From: Lachnospiraceae bacterium | Lineage (GTDB): Bacteria; Bacillota; Clostridia; Lachnospirales; Lachnospiraceae | Direction of reading: 5' to 3' | DNA length: 44,371 bases | NCBI GenBank assembly: GCA_015057365.1 | Contig: SVEN01000020.1 | Span: 1 to 44,371, forward strand | Shown: piece after piece, positions 18,962-28,289 of the stretch | Numbering within the stretch: position 1 is the stretch's first letter | How the letters are laid out: each line of letters opens with the position of its first letter | Position numbers and translations under genes: made by a program | The notes under the pieces: model-generated | Databases searched by the model: none | What the model was told of the DNA's origin: nothing | Seen by the model: only the letters and a program-made list of their open reading frames with translations

Positions 18962-19435
18962 TTATGCCAGTTTCAATAAGAAGTATAACCTAACCTCTCC
19001 GCTTTCATATAGCAGCGGAACCTTAATGGATGTCATATTCGGTGAAGACAACTTCGTTGCTCCCATGCCCAGTGTCGGCGGCGTAATATCGATTGTGAGA
19101 TCGTTATTGGCAAGTAATGTGGCCGCATTTCCCATAATCATATTGCCTAACTCACTGAGTGCACTCTTGGCCATATCGTCAATCTCAGTCACCGGCATAC
19201 CCATCATCATACGGGATGCCACATCCTTTGCGACCGCCATATCAAACACAATACAAACCTGTCCGGTCATCTCCCCTGTGACTCCCAGAATAATAAACAC
19301 CGGCTCTCCGTCAATAAGAACATTATCTTTCGAAAGCTGACCTACTTTTGTCTGAATATTGCAAACCTGCGCCAAAATCTGCTGCGCCGATAATAAAAAC
19401 GGATTGATGTGATTTACCGAAATAATACCTGCCAT
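18962..19435 (-). CDS. cheX: CheX/CheC-family chemotaxis phosphatase-like protein
   Basis: About 157 residues. NHINPFLLSAQQIL at the N-terminus and SALSELGNMIMGNA around residues 91-104 match CheX. Glu95 and Asn98 form the ExxN pair that attacks phospho-CheY in the CheC/CheX/FliY family, and a PP motif follows at 119-120. This suggests dephosphorylation of a response-regulator phosphoaspartate, though only one ExxN motif is present, as in CheX. The start is uncertain. The ATG at 19435 fits family length but has only a GGGGA before it, whereas an upstream in-frame ATG at 19477 adds 14 residues. No chemotaxis or flagellar gene is nearby, so its partner is unknown. Confidence 0.82.
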   Translation of the reverse strand: MAGIISVNHINPFLLSAQQILAQVCNIQTKVGQLSKDNVLIDGEPVFIILGVTGEMTGQVCIVFDMAVAKDVASRMMMGMPVTEIDDMAKSALSELGNMIMGNAATLLANNDLTIDITPPTLGMGATKLSSPNMTSIKVPLLYESGEVRLYFLLKLA

Positions 19436-19531
19436 ATAAATCCCCATACCTTTCCTGGCTGTTGCCAACTCTTTCATAAAAGCGTTTTACCGCCCCAGCA
19501 ACCAACCCCTACCCATCTATTTATTATCTCT

Positions 19532-19560
19532 ATCATACCAAATTTGCGCGCGAGTTTCAA
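19532..19560 (-). promoter_or_regulatory. Sigma-A-type promoter of the cheX-like gene
   Basis: Minus strand TTGAAA (19560-19555), a 17-bp spacer and TATGAT (19537-19532), both five of six consensus matches. It lies about 95 bases before the 19435 start. Confidence 0.75.
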
Positions 19561-19576
19561 TACTTTTCAAAATTTT

Positions 19577-21493
19577 TTAGAAAAGCAGATAAATCAATGA
19601 GATTGCAAGTCCCATTGCCGCCAACAAAAGACCGAAAGATACACTTCCGATAACAAGCGAAAAGGTCTGACGAGCCTCCAATTCACTCACCGCAAACAAC
19701 GATACAAAGGATTTTGTAATCGGATGATTATGAAATAAGGTTTTATTTAAAACCGCAACAATTCCGTCCATAACGGTTCCTAACATATGAGTTACCTTTG
19801 TTCCGACCCATATGGACATCTTACGTTTTCTCGGTGCAAATACCGTAGCCTTCAAAAATCCGGCCACACCGTCCACCAAGGTATCACAGATTCTGCTGAA
19901 AAAAGCAAGCACAAACGGTAATGCTGCCAAAACTACCGGGCGATATACGGACTCTTCCAAATCAATCCACGCCGGAATTCGGTTACAATATACCCTTCTG
20001 CCGTTCACCTTTTTCATCAGCAGGCCGCGCACAACCAACAGATACACGGCAACACCGATTCCTACGGAAATCAAAGCTCCCTTCAGATTCGCAAAGGCAA
20101 GCCAATGTATTTCATGGCTTTCACTGTGCAGAACCGGAGTCGCACAAAAATAATTCGGGCCAAGAAACGCTTCCGCCGCATGACCGATTTTCGCAAAAAT
20201 CACATTCGGAGTCAAACCGAGAACAGGAATCAATACAGCAGATCCGCAAACAGCAATACCGGACAATATCGTCATACTGCTCCTCTTGTCTTTTTCTTCC
20301 CCGTCGCCCTTTTCCACAAATATCGCAATAAAAAGCTTTAACATATAAGCAAGAGTCAGACCACCGGAAACTAAAAACAGTACCTCTATTGTTTTAAACA
20401 TGCCGATTTCCGCCTGTAATCCTTCCGCTTCCAGATGATGCATATGCTCTACAAGACTCTCGTGAAGCAACGTCTTACTGATATAACCGTTAAATCCGGG
20501 AATACCGGCAAGGCCCAGTCCTCCGAAGGCCACAGCAACCGCCAAAAACGGATGTTTTTTGCCGTAACCGCGTACCTTATTTAAATCCAGAGAATGGGTA
20601 TTCATATATACTACACCGGCAGCAAGGAACAACACCAGCTTCAGTACAGTATGATTTACCATGTGGTACACGGTTCCCTGCAAAGCAATGCCGTGACCTC
20701 CCATAATACCGATCATACCGATTCCCAAGGTAATAAAACCTATCTGGGATACGGAGGAACATGCCAGTGTCCGCTTAATATCCACGGAAAACAACGCAGA
20801 TACCGCCCCCAGCACCATCGTAATCGTACCCAGAATCAAAACCACCTTTCCCCATGCTGCATCTGCAAATAAAAGATGGCAATTTACCAAAAGCATGCCA
20901 AACACACCGCATTTGGTCAACATACCGGAAAGTAATGCGGAAGCCGGAGCCGGAGCTGCGGGATGTGCCTTCGGAAGCCAGATATGTAACGGGAATACCC
21001 CCGCCTTTCCGCCGAAGCCGACCGTAAGCAAAGCCGCCGCCACATATAAATAAGTCCGACGGTTTCCGAAATTTCCGCCCGTTCCGGCCAAAAACACTCC
21101 TGCCGCCTGACGGAGTTCGGAAATCATAAGCGTTCCAAACGCATGGTCCAGCATAAAAATTCCCATCAGCATAGACAATCCGCCGATAACAGCCACCGCA
21201 AGATAGGTCTTTGATGCCCGCAGCGCCGCCTCGGTTTCTTCCTGTGCCACCCAGACATAGGAAGTAAAGGACATGATTTCGAAAAACAAAAACAAAGTCA
21301 GCAAATCCGCCGCAAAGAACACACCCAGGACAGCGGCAAAGGTAATAAAGTAAAACACAAAATACCGTGTCAGATGTCTGTGACGGTAAAAATATTGTTT
21401 CGAAAACAATAAAGTCATCACCCAGAGCAGAGCGGCCAGCAATGCATATATAACGCGAAATCCGTCCGTTGCAAACCGTAAGGATTCTATCAT
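19577..21493 (-). CDS. NuoL/MrpA-type proton-translocating antiporter subunit (fourth copy)
   Basis: 638 residues from the ATG at 21493, which overlaps the TGA of the gene before it (ATGA) and has GGAGG nine bases upstream. It is a multi-pass protein of the NuoL/M/N superfamily. It keeps the residues of the proton path: Glu72 in FLFFEIMSF, Lys163 in GGKAGVFPLH, Lys194 in GMLTKCG, Lys285 in HTVLKLVL and Lys340 in GYISK. After the antiporter core, a C-terminal extension of roughly 200 residues carries further membrane segments, recalling the long C-terminus of NuoL or HyfB. It is the last gene of the Mrp/Mbh-type operon. I see no strong terminator after its stop. Confidence 0.9.
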   Translation of the reverse strand: MIESLRFATDGFRVIYALLAALLWVMTLLFSKQYFYRHRHLTRYFVFYFITFAAVLGVFFAADLLTLFLFFEIMSFTSYVWVAQEETEAALRASKTYLAVAVIGGLSMLMGIFMLDHAFGTLMISELRQAAGVFLAGTGGNFGNRRTYLYVAAALLTVGFGGKAGVFPLHIWLPKAHPAAPAPASALLSGMLTKCGVFGMLLVNCHLLFADAAWGKVVLILGTITMVLGAVSALFSVDIKRTLACSSVSQIGFITLGIGMIGIMGGHGIALQGTVYHMVNHTVLKLVLFLAAGVVYMNTHSLDLNKVRGYGKKHPFLAVAVAFGGLGLAGIPGFNGYISKTLLHESLVEHMHHLEAEGLQAEIGMFKTIEVLFLVSGGLTLAYMLKLFIAIFVEKGDGEEKDKRSSMTILSGIAVCGSAVLIPVLGLTPNVIFAKIGHAAEAFLGPNYFCATPVLHSESHEIHWLAFANLKGALISVGIGVAVYLLVVRGLLMKKVNGRRVYCNRIPAWIDLEESVYRPVVLAALPFVLAFFSRICDTLVDGVAGFLKATVFAPRKRKMSIWVGTKVTHMLGTVMDGIVAVLNKTLFHNHPITKSFVSLFAVSELEARQTFSLVIGSVSFGLLLAAMGLAISLIYLLF

Positions 21494-22971
21494 AACATAC
21501 CGCCTCCCTTCGCAATAGATGCAAATATTTCTGTAAGCGGCCGTGCGAACACACCCAACAATACAATCAACACACACAAAAGAACCAGCGGCACCGTCAT
21601 GTATCCATTGGCTTCACATCGTTTTGCCTCCGGCTGTACTTTTGTCTTAGACGGAAAACATACGACAAATACAACACGGAACAAATACATTGCGGTAAGT
21701 ACCGCAGAAATCAAAAGCACCGCAATTCCCGCATAGGCAAGAGCATTTTTCCCTGCCAGCGCACCGGTTGCCAAATTCCACTTACTCAAAAAGCCCGGAA
21801 GCGGCGGAACACCCACCAATGCCGCGGATGAAAGCACAAAGCAGGCAAAGGTCACCGGCATGCGTTTTCCCAGTCCTCGCATATCATAGATATACTCCAG
21901 TCCCGTTTTATAAAGTACCGCTCCTGCACAGAAGAACAAAGTAATCTTTACTACACCGTGTACTACCATATGCGTCAATGCACCGGTCAAACCGTTCGGA
22001 GACATAAGTGCTGCTCCGAATACAATATAAGACAGATTACTGATGGTGGAATACGCCAATCGTCGTTTCAGATGCTGCTCCTTTAACGCCATGGTGGAAC
22101 CGAACAAAATCGTCACCAGCGCCGCCCCCATAATAATATACTGGGCAAAGGTACCCGCAAGCAGTTCCGTACCGAAGCTGAAATAAGTAATCCGAATAAT
22201 TGCAAAGGCCCCCGCCTTTACAACCGCAACCGCATGAAGCAATGCCGTTACCGGAGTCGGAGCCACCGAAGCCGTCGGAAGCCACATATGGAACGGAAAA
22301 ACCGCTGCTTTTACACCGAAGCCGAAGGCAGTCAGGACGTACGCCACACGAAGCAAATGCTCTTGTAATTCCGTATATTCAGCGGTCAATACTCCACCGT
22401 ATATAAAATCAAATCCTTCTCCGAAGGTTAAAATAAATGCAATGCCGATAAATGCAAACGCCGCACCGCCTACGGAATATGTCACGTAACGACGCCCCGC
22501 AAATACGGACTTTTTGCTCATTCCGTGCATAACAAGCGGCAAGGTTACAAAGGTCAGTAATTCATAAAACAGATACAGCGTCATCAAATTTCCCGCAAAC
22601 GCAATTCCCACCGTAATACCGTAAGTCATGGTAAAAAATGTAAAGAAGGTATTCTCTTTTCCTTCATGCTTCATATACTCGAACGCATAGAAGGTCGCAA
22701 TCGGCCAAAGAACCGCAATCAGGGAACCGAATACACTTCCCAGACCATCCATATGAAAGGATATGGAAAGCTTCCCCGCCATATTAAGCAGCATGAAGTC
22801 TCCCGTCGGACGAATAATAAACATAACCAAAAACATGAGAAGCGTATTTGCGATTGCCACTCCGCCGACATACCACTGTCGTGCTCTTCTGTTTTCAAAT
22901 CGAAGTAACGGAATGATTGCACCGAACACTATCGGCACAAAAATCGGAAGTAACATCAGATATTGACTCAT
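21490..22971 (-). CDS. MrpD/NuoM-like proton-translocating antiporter subunit (third copy)
   Basis: 493 residues, about 14 membrane segments. The key residues are Glu137 (YLFYELLTF), Lys221 (GVKAAVFPFHMWLPTA), Lys252 (VVKAGA), Lys342 (VVKITLFF) and Lys397 (FLSKWNL), so it should be a working ion channel subunit rather than a relic. AAAGGAG lies before the ATG, 21 bases after the stop of the preceding copy. In Mrp complexes such subunits exchange protons for sodium or pump protons, driven by the other ion gradient. Confidence 0.92.
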   Translation of the reverse strand: MSQYLMLLPIFVPIVFGAIIPLLRFENRRARQWYVGGVAIANTLLMFLVMFIIRPTGDFMLLNMAGKLSISFHMDGLGSVFGSLIAVLWPIATFYAFEYMKHEGKENTFFTFFTMTYGITVGIAFAGNLMTLYLFYELLTFVTLPLVMHGMSKKSVFAGRRYVTYSVGGAAFAFIGIAFILTFGEGFDFIYGGVLTAEYTELQEHLLRVAYVLTAFGFGVKAAVFPFHMWLPTASVAPTPVTALLHAVAVVKAGAFAIIRITYFSFGTELLAGTFAQYIIMGAALVTILFGSTMALKEQHLKRRLAYSTISNLSYIVFGAALMSPNGLTGALTHMVVHGVVKITLFFCAGAVLYKTGLEYIYDMRGLGKRMPVTFACFVLSSAALVGVPPLPGFLSKWNLATGALAGKNALAYAGIAVLLISAVLTAMYLFRVVFVVCFPSKTKVQPEAKRCEANGYMTVPLVLLCVLIVLLGVFARPLTEIFASIAKGGGML

Positions 22972-22992
22972 TTTGTTCTCCTTTCCGCTCTC

Positions 22993-24459
22993 TTAAAGCA
23001 AACTCGTTCCGAGCTTTGTTACAAGCTCAACCAACGGAGACGCAAACACACCTAACAGTACTGCAGACACCGCAAAAATAACGCAAGGAATCAGCATGGA
23101 TACATGCCCTTCTCCCGGCTCCGGCGTAGGTTCTACATAATCCTTTCCCGGGAAGAAACCGTCCGCGGTAATCGACAACAAATATCCTGCCGTCAACAGT
23201 GCACTTACCAACAGCACTGCCGGTCCTATGTAAGAAAATACTCCCACGGATGCCTCCATGGCTCCTTTTGCCAGATACCATTTACTGACAAAGCCGGACA
23301 TCGGCGGAATTCCCACCAATGCCAAGGATGCGAAGGTAAAACACCAGAAGCTCACCGGCATGTATTTTCCCATACCGCGCAACCCGTCCACGCGCTCTTC
23401 ACCGGTCTGATGAATCACCGTACCCGCAAACAGGAACAAGCCGTTCTTGATTACGGAATGAAATATCATATGGAGCAACGCTGCAGCATATCCTGCCGGT
23501 GTAAACAACGCAAGTCCGAATAACACATAGGACACCTGGCTGACCGTAGAATAAGCCAAACGTTTCTTTAATACCTTTTCCTTATAGGCCAGCATGGAAC
23601 CCATAAATACCGTAACAAGCGCTAATACTAAAAATACGTTCTGTACATAGGTCCCGGCCAGATAATCCGCTCCGATGACATAATACAGACTACGGATAAT
23701 ACCGAGTACACCCGCCTTCGTAATTACGCCGGATAATACCGCAGACGCCGGTGCAGGTGCTACCGGATGCGCCGTCGGAAGCCACCCGTGCATCGGGAAC
23801 ATACCTGCCTTGGTACCGAACCCGATAATCAAAAATATACTTGCCAAAAGCACTTCCTTAACATTTGCGGTCGCATTCAAAGCATTTCCCGCAAACTGTA
23901 ATCCGTCCGCGTTTCCCGCCAAGAAAAAGATTCCTGCCAAAGCAAAACTCGCACCCGCTACAGAGTAAAATAAATACTTTCTTCCCGCACGGGTTGCCTC
24001 TGCGGTACGGTTATAAAATACAAACGGTACCGTCATTAAGGTCATCCATTCATAAAACAGATAGAAAGTTACCAAATTTCCTGCAAGTCCCAGGCCTTCC
24101 AGAACACCCAATGCAATCAAGTAAAATCCGTAAAACATAACCGGCTTTCTTGTTTCATTTAAATACCGGAAGGAATACAGCCCTACAAGCAACCACACCA
24201 AAGCCACCAATACCCCGAATACACGAGAAAGACCGTCATTACACAGAATCAAGCTAACCGACGGTGTCAGGCAAAACCCTTCTACAGCTGTCTCCTGCAC
24301 AAAAGCGCCCGTTAACACCAAACAACATTCTATTGTCAGCACTGCAGACATATACAATTTCTGTACTTTACGATTACCTTTTCTGTTCAGAACGAACAAA
24401 AGACAACCCGCGATTACCGGAAACAGAATCTGCAATATTAATAATAGTTCTCTACCCAT
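22993..24459 (-). CDS. MrpD/NuoM-like proton-translocating antiporter subunit (second copy)
   Basis: 488 residues, multi-pass. It has Glu137 (YLFYEWMTL), Lys217 (GTKAGMFPMHGWLPTAHP), Lys248 (VITKAG), Lys338 (SVIKNGLF) and Lys393 (FVSKWYL). The motif HPVAPAPASAVLSG is typical of the superfamily. It is closest in appearance to the third copy (same Glu position, same SKW ending), suggesting a tandem duplication. AAAGGAGG lies six bases before the ATG, and the gap to the first copy is 15 bases. Confidence 0.92.
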   Translation of the reverse strand: MGRELLLILQILFPVIAGCLLFVLNRKGNRKVQKLYMSAVLTIECCLVLTGAFVQETAVEGFCLTPSVSLILCNDGLSRVFGVLVALVWLLVGLYSFRYLNETRKPVMFYGFYLIALGVLEGLGLAGNLVTFYLFYEWMTLMTVPFVFYNRTAEATRAGRKYLFYSVAGASFALAGIFFLAGNADGLQFAGNALNATANVKEVLLASIFLIIGFGTKAGMFPMHGWLPTAHPVAPAPASAVLSGVITKAGVLGIIRSLYYVIGADYLAGTYVQNVFLVLALVTVFMGSMLAYKEKVLKKRLAYSTVSQVSYVLFGLALFTPAGYAAALLHMIFHSVIKNGLFLFAGTVIHQTGEERVDGLRGMGKYMPVSFWCFTFASLALVGIPPMSGFVSKWYLAKGAMEASVGVFSYIGPAVLLVSALLTAGYLLSITADGFFPGKDYVEPTPEPGEGHVSMLIPCVIFAVSAVLLGVFASPLVELVTKLGTSLL

Positions 24460-24474
24460 CTTCTGCCTCCTTTG

Positions 24475-25968
24475 TTACGAAAACATATGTAAACCTTGCT
24501 CTATCGCATTGATAATCGGGAAAGAAGCAAGACCCAGTACAAAATTAATTACTATAAAACATACCATGCCGACACAAAAGATTTTTCCCGGACGAAAATT
24601 TGCATCCCGATAATGTTCATTACGCGGAGTGTAAATAGAAATCATCGCACGAATGAAATACAACGCATTTAAAATCGTGCTGACCGCCAAAACAATAACT
24701 GCCACCGCCATTTTCACCGACATGGATTCCAATGCGGCAGATGTCAAATAAAGCTTCGAAATAAAGCCGGCAAACAACGGCACACCCACCATGGAAAACG
24801 CACCGACGGAAAACGCCACGCCGGCCATCTTATTACGGAAACCGGAGCCCTTTAAATCCGAAAAATCCTTTTTGTCGCCCGATACTTCCGATAACCCTCT
24901 GCATGCCACAAACAGCATGGACTTGGTTGCCGCATGAGATAAAATATGGAATACCGCAGCTACCATACCAAGCTCTGTTCCGAAGCCGAGACCCATATAA
25001 ATATATCCGATTTGTGCAACCGAAGAAAACGCAATCATACGTCGCATGTCGTGCTCCCTGATAGCACTGAAAGAACCGAACAACATACCGGCCACACCCA
25101 GAACAAAGAATACATTGGTAATCTTACTGCTCCAGAACACTTCGGTTCCGATCACACGGTACATAATCTTAATCAGAAGAAAAATATATGCCTTTGATAC
25201 CAAACTGGACAAAATCGCCGCAGAGGACGCTGTAGAGTAACCATAAGCATCCGGAAGCCATGCATGGAACGGAAACAACGCACTCTTTATGGCAATACCG
25301 ACACTCATCAAACCGATAATTACCGTAAGCGGTACCGTATACTCTCCGTTAGTCGCCAATACGCCGATGGATTCCTTAATATTACTCATTAAAAGATGAC
25401 CGGTCAAATCATACTGCAGAGTAATACCGATCAACAATAAACCGGAACCCAGCAAACTCATAATCATATATTTCGTTGCTGCCAACATGGAATGACCGTT
25501 GCTTCGAATCATTATCAGGCCGCCTGCCGCAATGGTATTGATTTCCACAAATACGTATGCGGTAAACAAATCATTGGTGTATACAAGAGCCAACAAAGAA
25601 CTGAGGAGCAGGTTAATCAATACAAAATACAAATTCTGCTTCGGTTCTTCAATATCCACCTTTAAATACTTTTCTCCGCCGAGTAATGCCAACAGCATAA
25701 TAACCGTGAAGAAGGTCGCCATCACACCTTCCAGTACACCGGCGCGAATTTCATTTCCCCACGGTGCAGGGAAATGGCCCATCATATAAGTAAACGACTC
25801 TTTTGTTTCGATGGTATATAACAGCACGCACAAAGAGCATACAAGACACAGGGAAACAAGCGTAACCGAGACCACCTTCGCCACCTTCGGCTTTAATACG
25901 GAAGAAACCACACCGGTTGCCAAACAAAGCACGATGCAGAAAAACGGAAAATTACAAACAAAATCCAT
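24475..25968 (-). CDS. MrpD/NuoN-like proton-translocating antiporter subunit (first copy)
   Basis: 497 residues, multi-pass. Conserved path residues are Glu142 (YVFVEINTI), Lys228 (IAIKSALFPFHAWLPDAY), Lys259 (SLVSKAY), Lys349 (HAATKSML) and Lys405 (FISKLYL). The LPDAYGYSTASSAA block is that of MrpD and MbhH-type subunits. Its ATG shares one base with the TAA of the mrpC-like gene (TAATG) and is preceded by GAGGAAAAG, so translation is probably coupled. Confidence 0.92.
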   Translation of the reverse strand: MDFVCNFPFFCIVLCLATGVVSSVLKPKVAKVVSVTLVSLCLVCSLCVLLYTIETKESFTYMMGHFPAPWGNEIRAGVLEGVMATFFTVIMLLALLGGEKYLKVDIEEPKQNLYFVLINLLLSSLLALVYTNDLFTAYVFVEINTIAAGGLIMIRSNGHSMLAATKYMIMSLLGSGLLLIGITLQYDLTGHLLMSNIKESIGVLATNGEYTVPLTVIIGLMSVGIAIKSALFPFHAWLPDAYGYSTASSAAILSSLVSKAYIFLLIKIMYRVIGTEVFWSSKITNVFFVLGVAGMLFGSFSAIREHDMRRMIAFSSVAQIGYIYMGLGFGTELGMVAAVFHILSHAATKSMLFVACRGLSEVSGDKKDFSDLKGSGFRNKMAGVAFSVGAFSMVGVPLFAGFISKLYLTSAALESMSVKMAVAVIVLAVSTILNALYFIRAMISIYTPRNEHYRDANFRPGKIFCVGMVCFIVINFVLGLASFPIINAIEQGLHMFS

Positions 25969-26339
25969 TACTTTTCCTCCTTTACCAAACGCGTAATCTC
26001 ATCGATATCCAGCGTCCGATATCTTCTGTACAAACGAATGGTCAGTGATAACATTACGGCGGTTACACTGACGGATACAACGATACCGGTCAGTACCAGA
26101 CCTGTCGGAATCGGATTGATATACTTTTCCGGCTCCGGAACAGCCCCTGTTACAATCGGAACTTTCCTCCCGAATATGTAGCCCTTTGCAGCTAAAAACA
26201 AATAGATTGCCGTATCCATAATGTTCAGTCCCATTATCTTTTTAATCATGTTACGGTTTAACAACAACGTCGTGAAGCCGATACCGAACAAAATCATAGA
26301 TACCGCTTCATAATAATTCGCAAACAAATTCCCCAACAT
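25968..26339 (-). CDS. mrpC: MrpC/NuoK-like antiporter subunit
   Basis: 123 residues with three membrane helices, the NuoK/MrpC/MbhG fold: YYEAVSMILFGIGFTTLLLNRNMIKKIMGLNIMDTAIYLFL followed by PIPTGLVLTGIVVSVSVTAVML. I place the start at 26339 (MLGNLFANYY), with AAAGGAGG eight bases upstream and two bases past the stop of the preceding gene. A longer frame to 26399 would run back through that gene. MrpC sits between the MrpB and MrpD modules in the Mrp complex. Confidence 0.9.
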   Translation of the reverse strand: MLGNLFANYYEAVSMILFGIGFTTLLLNRNMIKKIMGLNIMDTAIYLFLAAKGYIFGRKVPIVTGAVPEPEKYINPIPTGLVLTGIVVSVSVTAVMLSLTIRLYRRYRTLDIDEITRLVKEEK

Positions 26340-26340
26340 C

Positions 26341-27384
26341 TTACATTCCTCCTTTGCGGAACAACGTATAGAAATGATACATGGTGCAGGCAACCACAAT
26401 ACCTACACAAATGTTAAGCGGCAAAATAAGACCTCCGGAAAGAATTGCCCCCGGTGTCCCCTTCGGAATACCGCTTTCCAAATGATTCGCACCCGTAAAG
26501 AAAGAATATCCCTTTGCAATGGCATAAAACAACAACGGAACCACGGAAATTACTGCATAGTTCTTTCGATTCATAATGCGCGTAGCCTTTTCAAACCCGA
26601 AGGCATTTACATATAAAATCAGGCCCGCACCGATAATGGCACCGCCGGAAAAGCCGCCTCCCGGTGACAAGTGACCGTTTAAGATAACATAAATACCGTA
26701 CATAATAATGACCGGCACCAAAATCTTTGCGGAAAGCTGCAAAATCTTATCGTTTTTCGGTTCGTATAAACGGTCGTTTTCTTCCTCCGCCCGTTTTACG
26801 TCCGTCGGTTTTCCGTCCTTGGTCAGTTCCAGACGAAGTAAAATCATAACACAAACCGCAGCCACAAACAAAACATGGGATTCTCCCAGGGTATCGAAAG
26901 CACGATAATCCAGAATCATGCCCGCCACATTATTTGTTGCACCGGTATCGTATAAGCCGTCCTTGTTATACTTTTCCACCACTTCGTTATTGTTCGGGTT
27001 GTTCGGACTGCCGTATTCCGGCAAATATGACACGGTAACCAATAATGTGGTAATAACGACAGCACAAAGTAACACTGCCATCACCGCATACAACCGTCCG
27101 AAAATCTTCACACCATGTTCCTTCGGCCAGTTCTTATACTTTTCAAGCAATGCTTCCGCTTCTTTTTGATGCTCCATCTCCAGACGACGCTTCCGGTCCT
27201 CTCTGTCTTCCTTTTCCTCCTGTTCGAACCGTATTTCCGCTTCCACATCTACCTTTTTCTGGCTCTGGGCATCCTGCTCTCTGTTTTCTTCCGCGCGGCG
27301 TTCCACATCCGCCAAAGTTTCACCGTCAACGAACCGGACAAGACGGCGCCATAACGAAAGCTCATAATCACTCCTCGGCTTCAT
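26341..27384 (-). CDS. Fused MbhE-like and MnhB/MrpB-like antiporter subunit with charged N-terminal extension
   Basis: 347 residues. Residues 1-90 are very rich in Glu, Lys, Arg and Gln, probably a cytoplasmic coiled coil. Then comes a membrane helix and YDTGATNNVAGMILDYRAFDTLGESHVLF, which matches the MbhE/MrpA C-terminal module (YRxFDTLGE). From about 215 the MnhB domain follows, with the signature NGHLSPGGGFSGG (PGGGFSGG at 241-248) and further membrane segments. In Bacillus-type Mrp these modules are the C-terminus of MrpA and separate MrpB. Here they form one protein. The start overlaps the previous gene by 17 bases, with GGGAG nine bases upstream. The charged extension is not part of the family as I know it. 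Confidence 0.85.
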   Translation of the reverse strand: MKPRSDYELSLWRRLVRFVDGETLADVERRAEENREQDAQSQKKVDVEAEIRFEQEEKEDREDRKRRLEMEHQKEAEALLEKYKNWPKEHGVKIFGRLYAVMAVLLCAVVITTLLVTVSYLPEYGSPNNPNNNEVVEKYNKDGLYDTGATNNVAGMILDYRAFDTLGESHVLFVAAVCVMILLRLELTKDGKPTDVKRAEEENDRLYEPKNDKILQLSAKILVPVIIMYGIYVILNGHLSPGGGFSGGAIIGAGLILYVNAFGFEKATRIMNRKNYAVISVVPLLFYAIAKGYSFFTGANHLESGIPKGTPGAILSGGLILPLNICVGIVVACTMYHFYTLFRKGGM

Positions 27385-27631
27385 CGTCTTCTTCTCCCTT
27401 CATTGCGTGAATCTTCTTTAACGTAATATAGAATAATACACTGGTAACACCTGCACCTACCGCAGCCTCTGTAATCGCCAAGTCCGGAGACTCCAGAATC
27501 ATCCATACAATGGACATAATAACACTATAGGCCATAAAAATAACAATCGAGGTCAGCAAATTCTTGGAAAGAGCCACGGAAACCGCACACACGACCAAGA
27601 AGGATAACAAAATCATTTCCAAAATTTCCAT
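27368..27631 (-). CDS. DUF4040 (MbhD-like) antiporter subunit
   Basis: 87 residues with three membrane helices, ending in an acidic tail (KGEEDDEAEE). SIVIFMAYSVIMSIVWMILESPDLAITEAAVGAGVTSVLFY is the DUF4040/MbhD signature, equal to a segment of the MrpA C-terminus. The start at 27631 shares one base with the mrpG stop (TAATG) and has GAGGTG eight bases upstream. A longer in-frame reading to 27724 would lie inside mrpG. Confidence 0.88.
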   Translation of the reverse strand: MEILEMILLSFLVVCAVSVALSKNLLTSIVIFMAYSVIMSIVWMILESPDLAITEAAVGAGVTSVLFYITLKKIHAMKGEEDDEAEE

Positions 27632-27948
27632 TATTCCCGCACCTCGCATTCCTCGGATAAATGCTTGTCCGTAGTTACCTCCAACCGGGCAATCAGATGT
27701 CCGGACACCGGGCTTGCCACCCAAACTAACAGAACAATTAAAACCACCTTTACCGTCGCAAAGGAAAAACCGTACGCCACCGCAACACCGACCATTGCCA
27801 ACAACAGAGCAAAGGAATCGATAATCGCCGCCGCATGCATCCGATTTAAAATAAACTTAAACTTAAATACACCCGCCACGGAAATGACCGCCATCCCGAG
27901 AGAAGCTGCCAAAAATAATGCAATCACACAAAAACGTATCCATTCCAT
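27631..27948 (-). CDS. mrpG: MrpG/MnhG-like antiporter subunit
   Basis: 105 residues with three membrane helices. GVFKFKFILNRMHAAAIIDS corresponds to the MnhG signature (RxHAA), followed by VLLVWVASPVSGHLIAR, which matches the family motif around PxxxHxxxR. The ATG overlaps the mrpF stop by one base (TAATG). A small subunit of the Mrp complex, needed for its assembly. Confidence 0.9.
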   Translation of the reverse strand: MEWIRFCVIALFLAASLGMAVISVAGVFKFKFILNRMHAAAIIDSFALLLAMVGVAVAYGFSFATVKVVLIVLLVWVASPVSGHLIARLEVTTDKHLSEECEVRE

Positions 27949-28277
27949 TACTTTGTCTCCTCCTTCTTCTTTTGTTCCGCTCTTCTCTGTGCCCGAATTT
28001 CTTCATGACGGTGCACGCCCATATATACCTTGGTCAGAACCACCACTGCAAGAAAACTGAGCATTGCATAAATCAAATCGATATCCAGCAAAAAATTCTC
28101 CTCTAAATACAGAGACATAATCGCAATAATAATAATCGATAAGGTCCCGATCATATTGATTGCCAAAATACGATCCATGGTTCTCGGCCCCTTAATGGCA
28201 CGAATCAAACAACAAAAAATACAAAGTGCAAATCCGATTATTGCACCGATATATATCACCGAATATGCTGTTTCCAT
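27948..28277 (-). CDS. mrpF: MrpF/MnhF-like antiporter subunit
   Basis: 109 residues with three membrane helices; RAIKGPRTMDRILAINMIGT is the MrpF signature (GPxxxDRxxAxN). The C-terminus is a charged tail (HEEIRAQRRAEQKKKEETK) longer than in most family members. AAGGAGG lies seven bases before the ATG, right behind mrpE. Confidence 0.91.
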   Translation of the reverse strand: METAYSVIYIGAIIGFALCIFCCLIRAIKGPRTMDRILAINMIGTLSIIIIAIMSLYLEENFLLDIDLIYAMLSFLAVVVLTKVYMGVHRHEEIRAQRRAEQKKKEETK

Positions 28278-28289
28278 ATGTACGCCTCC

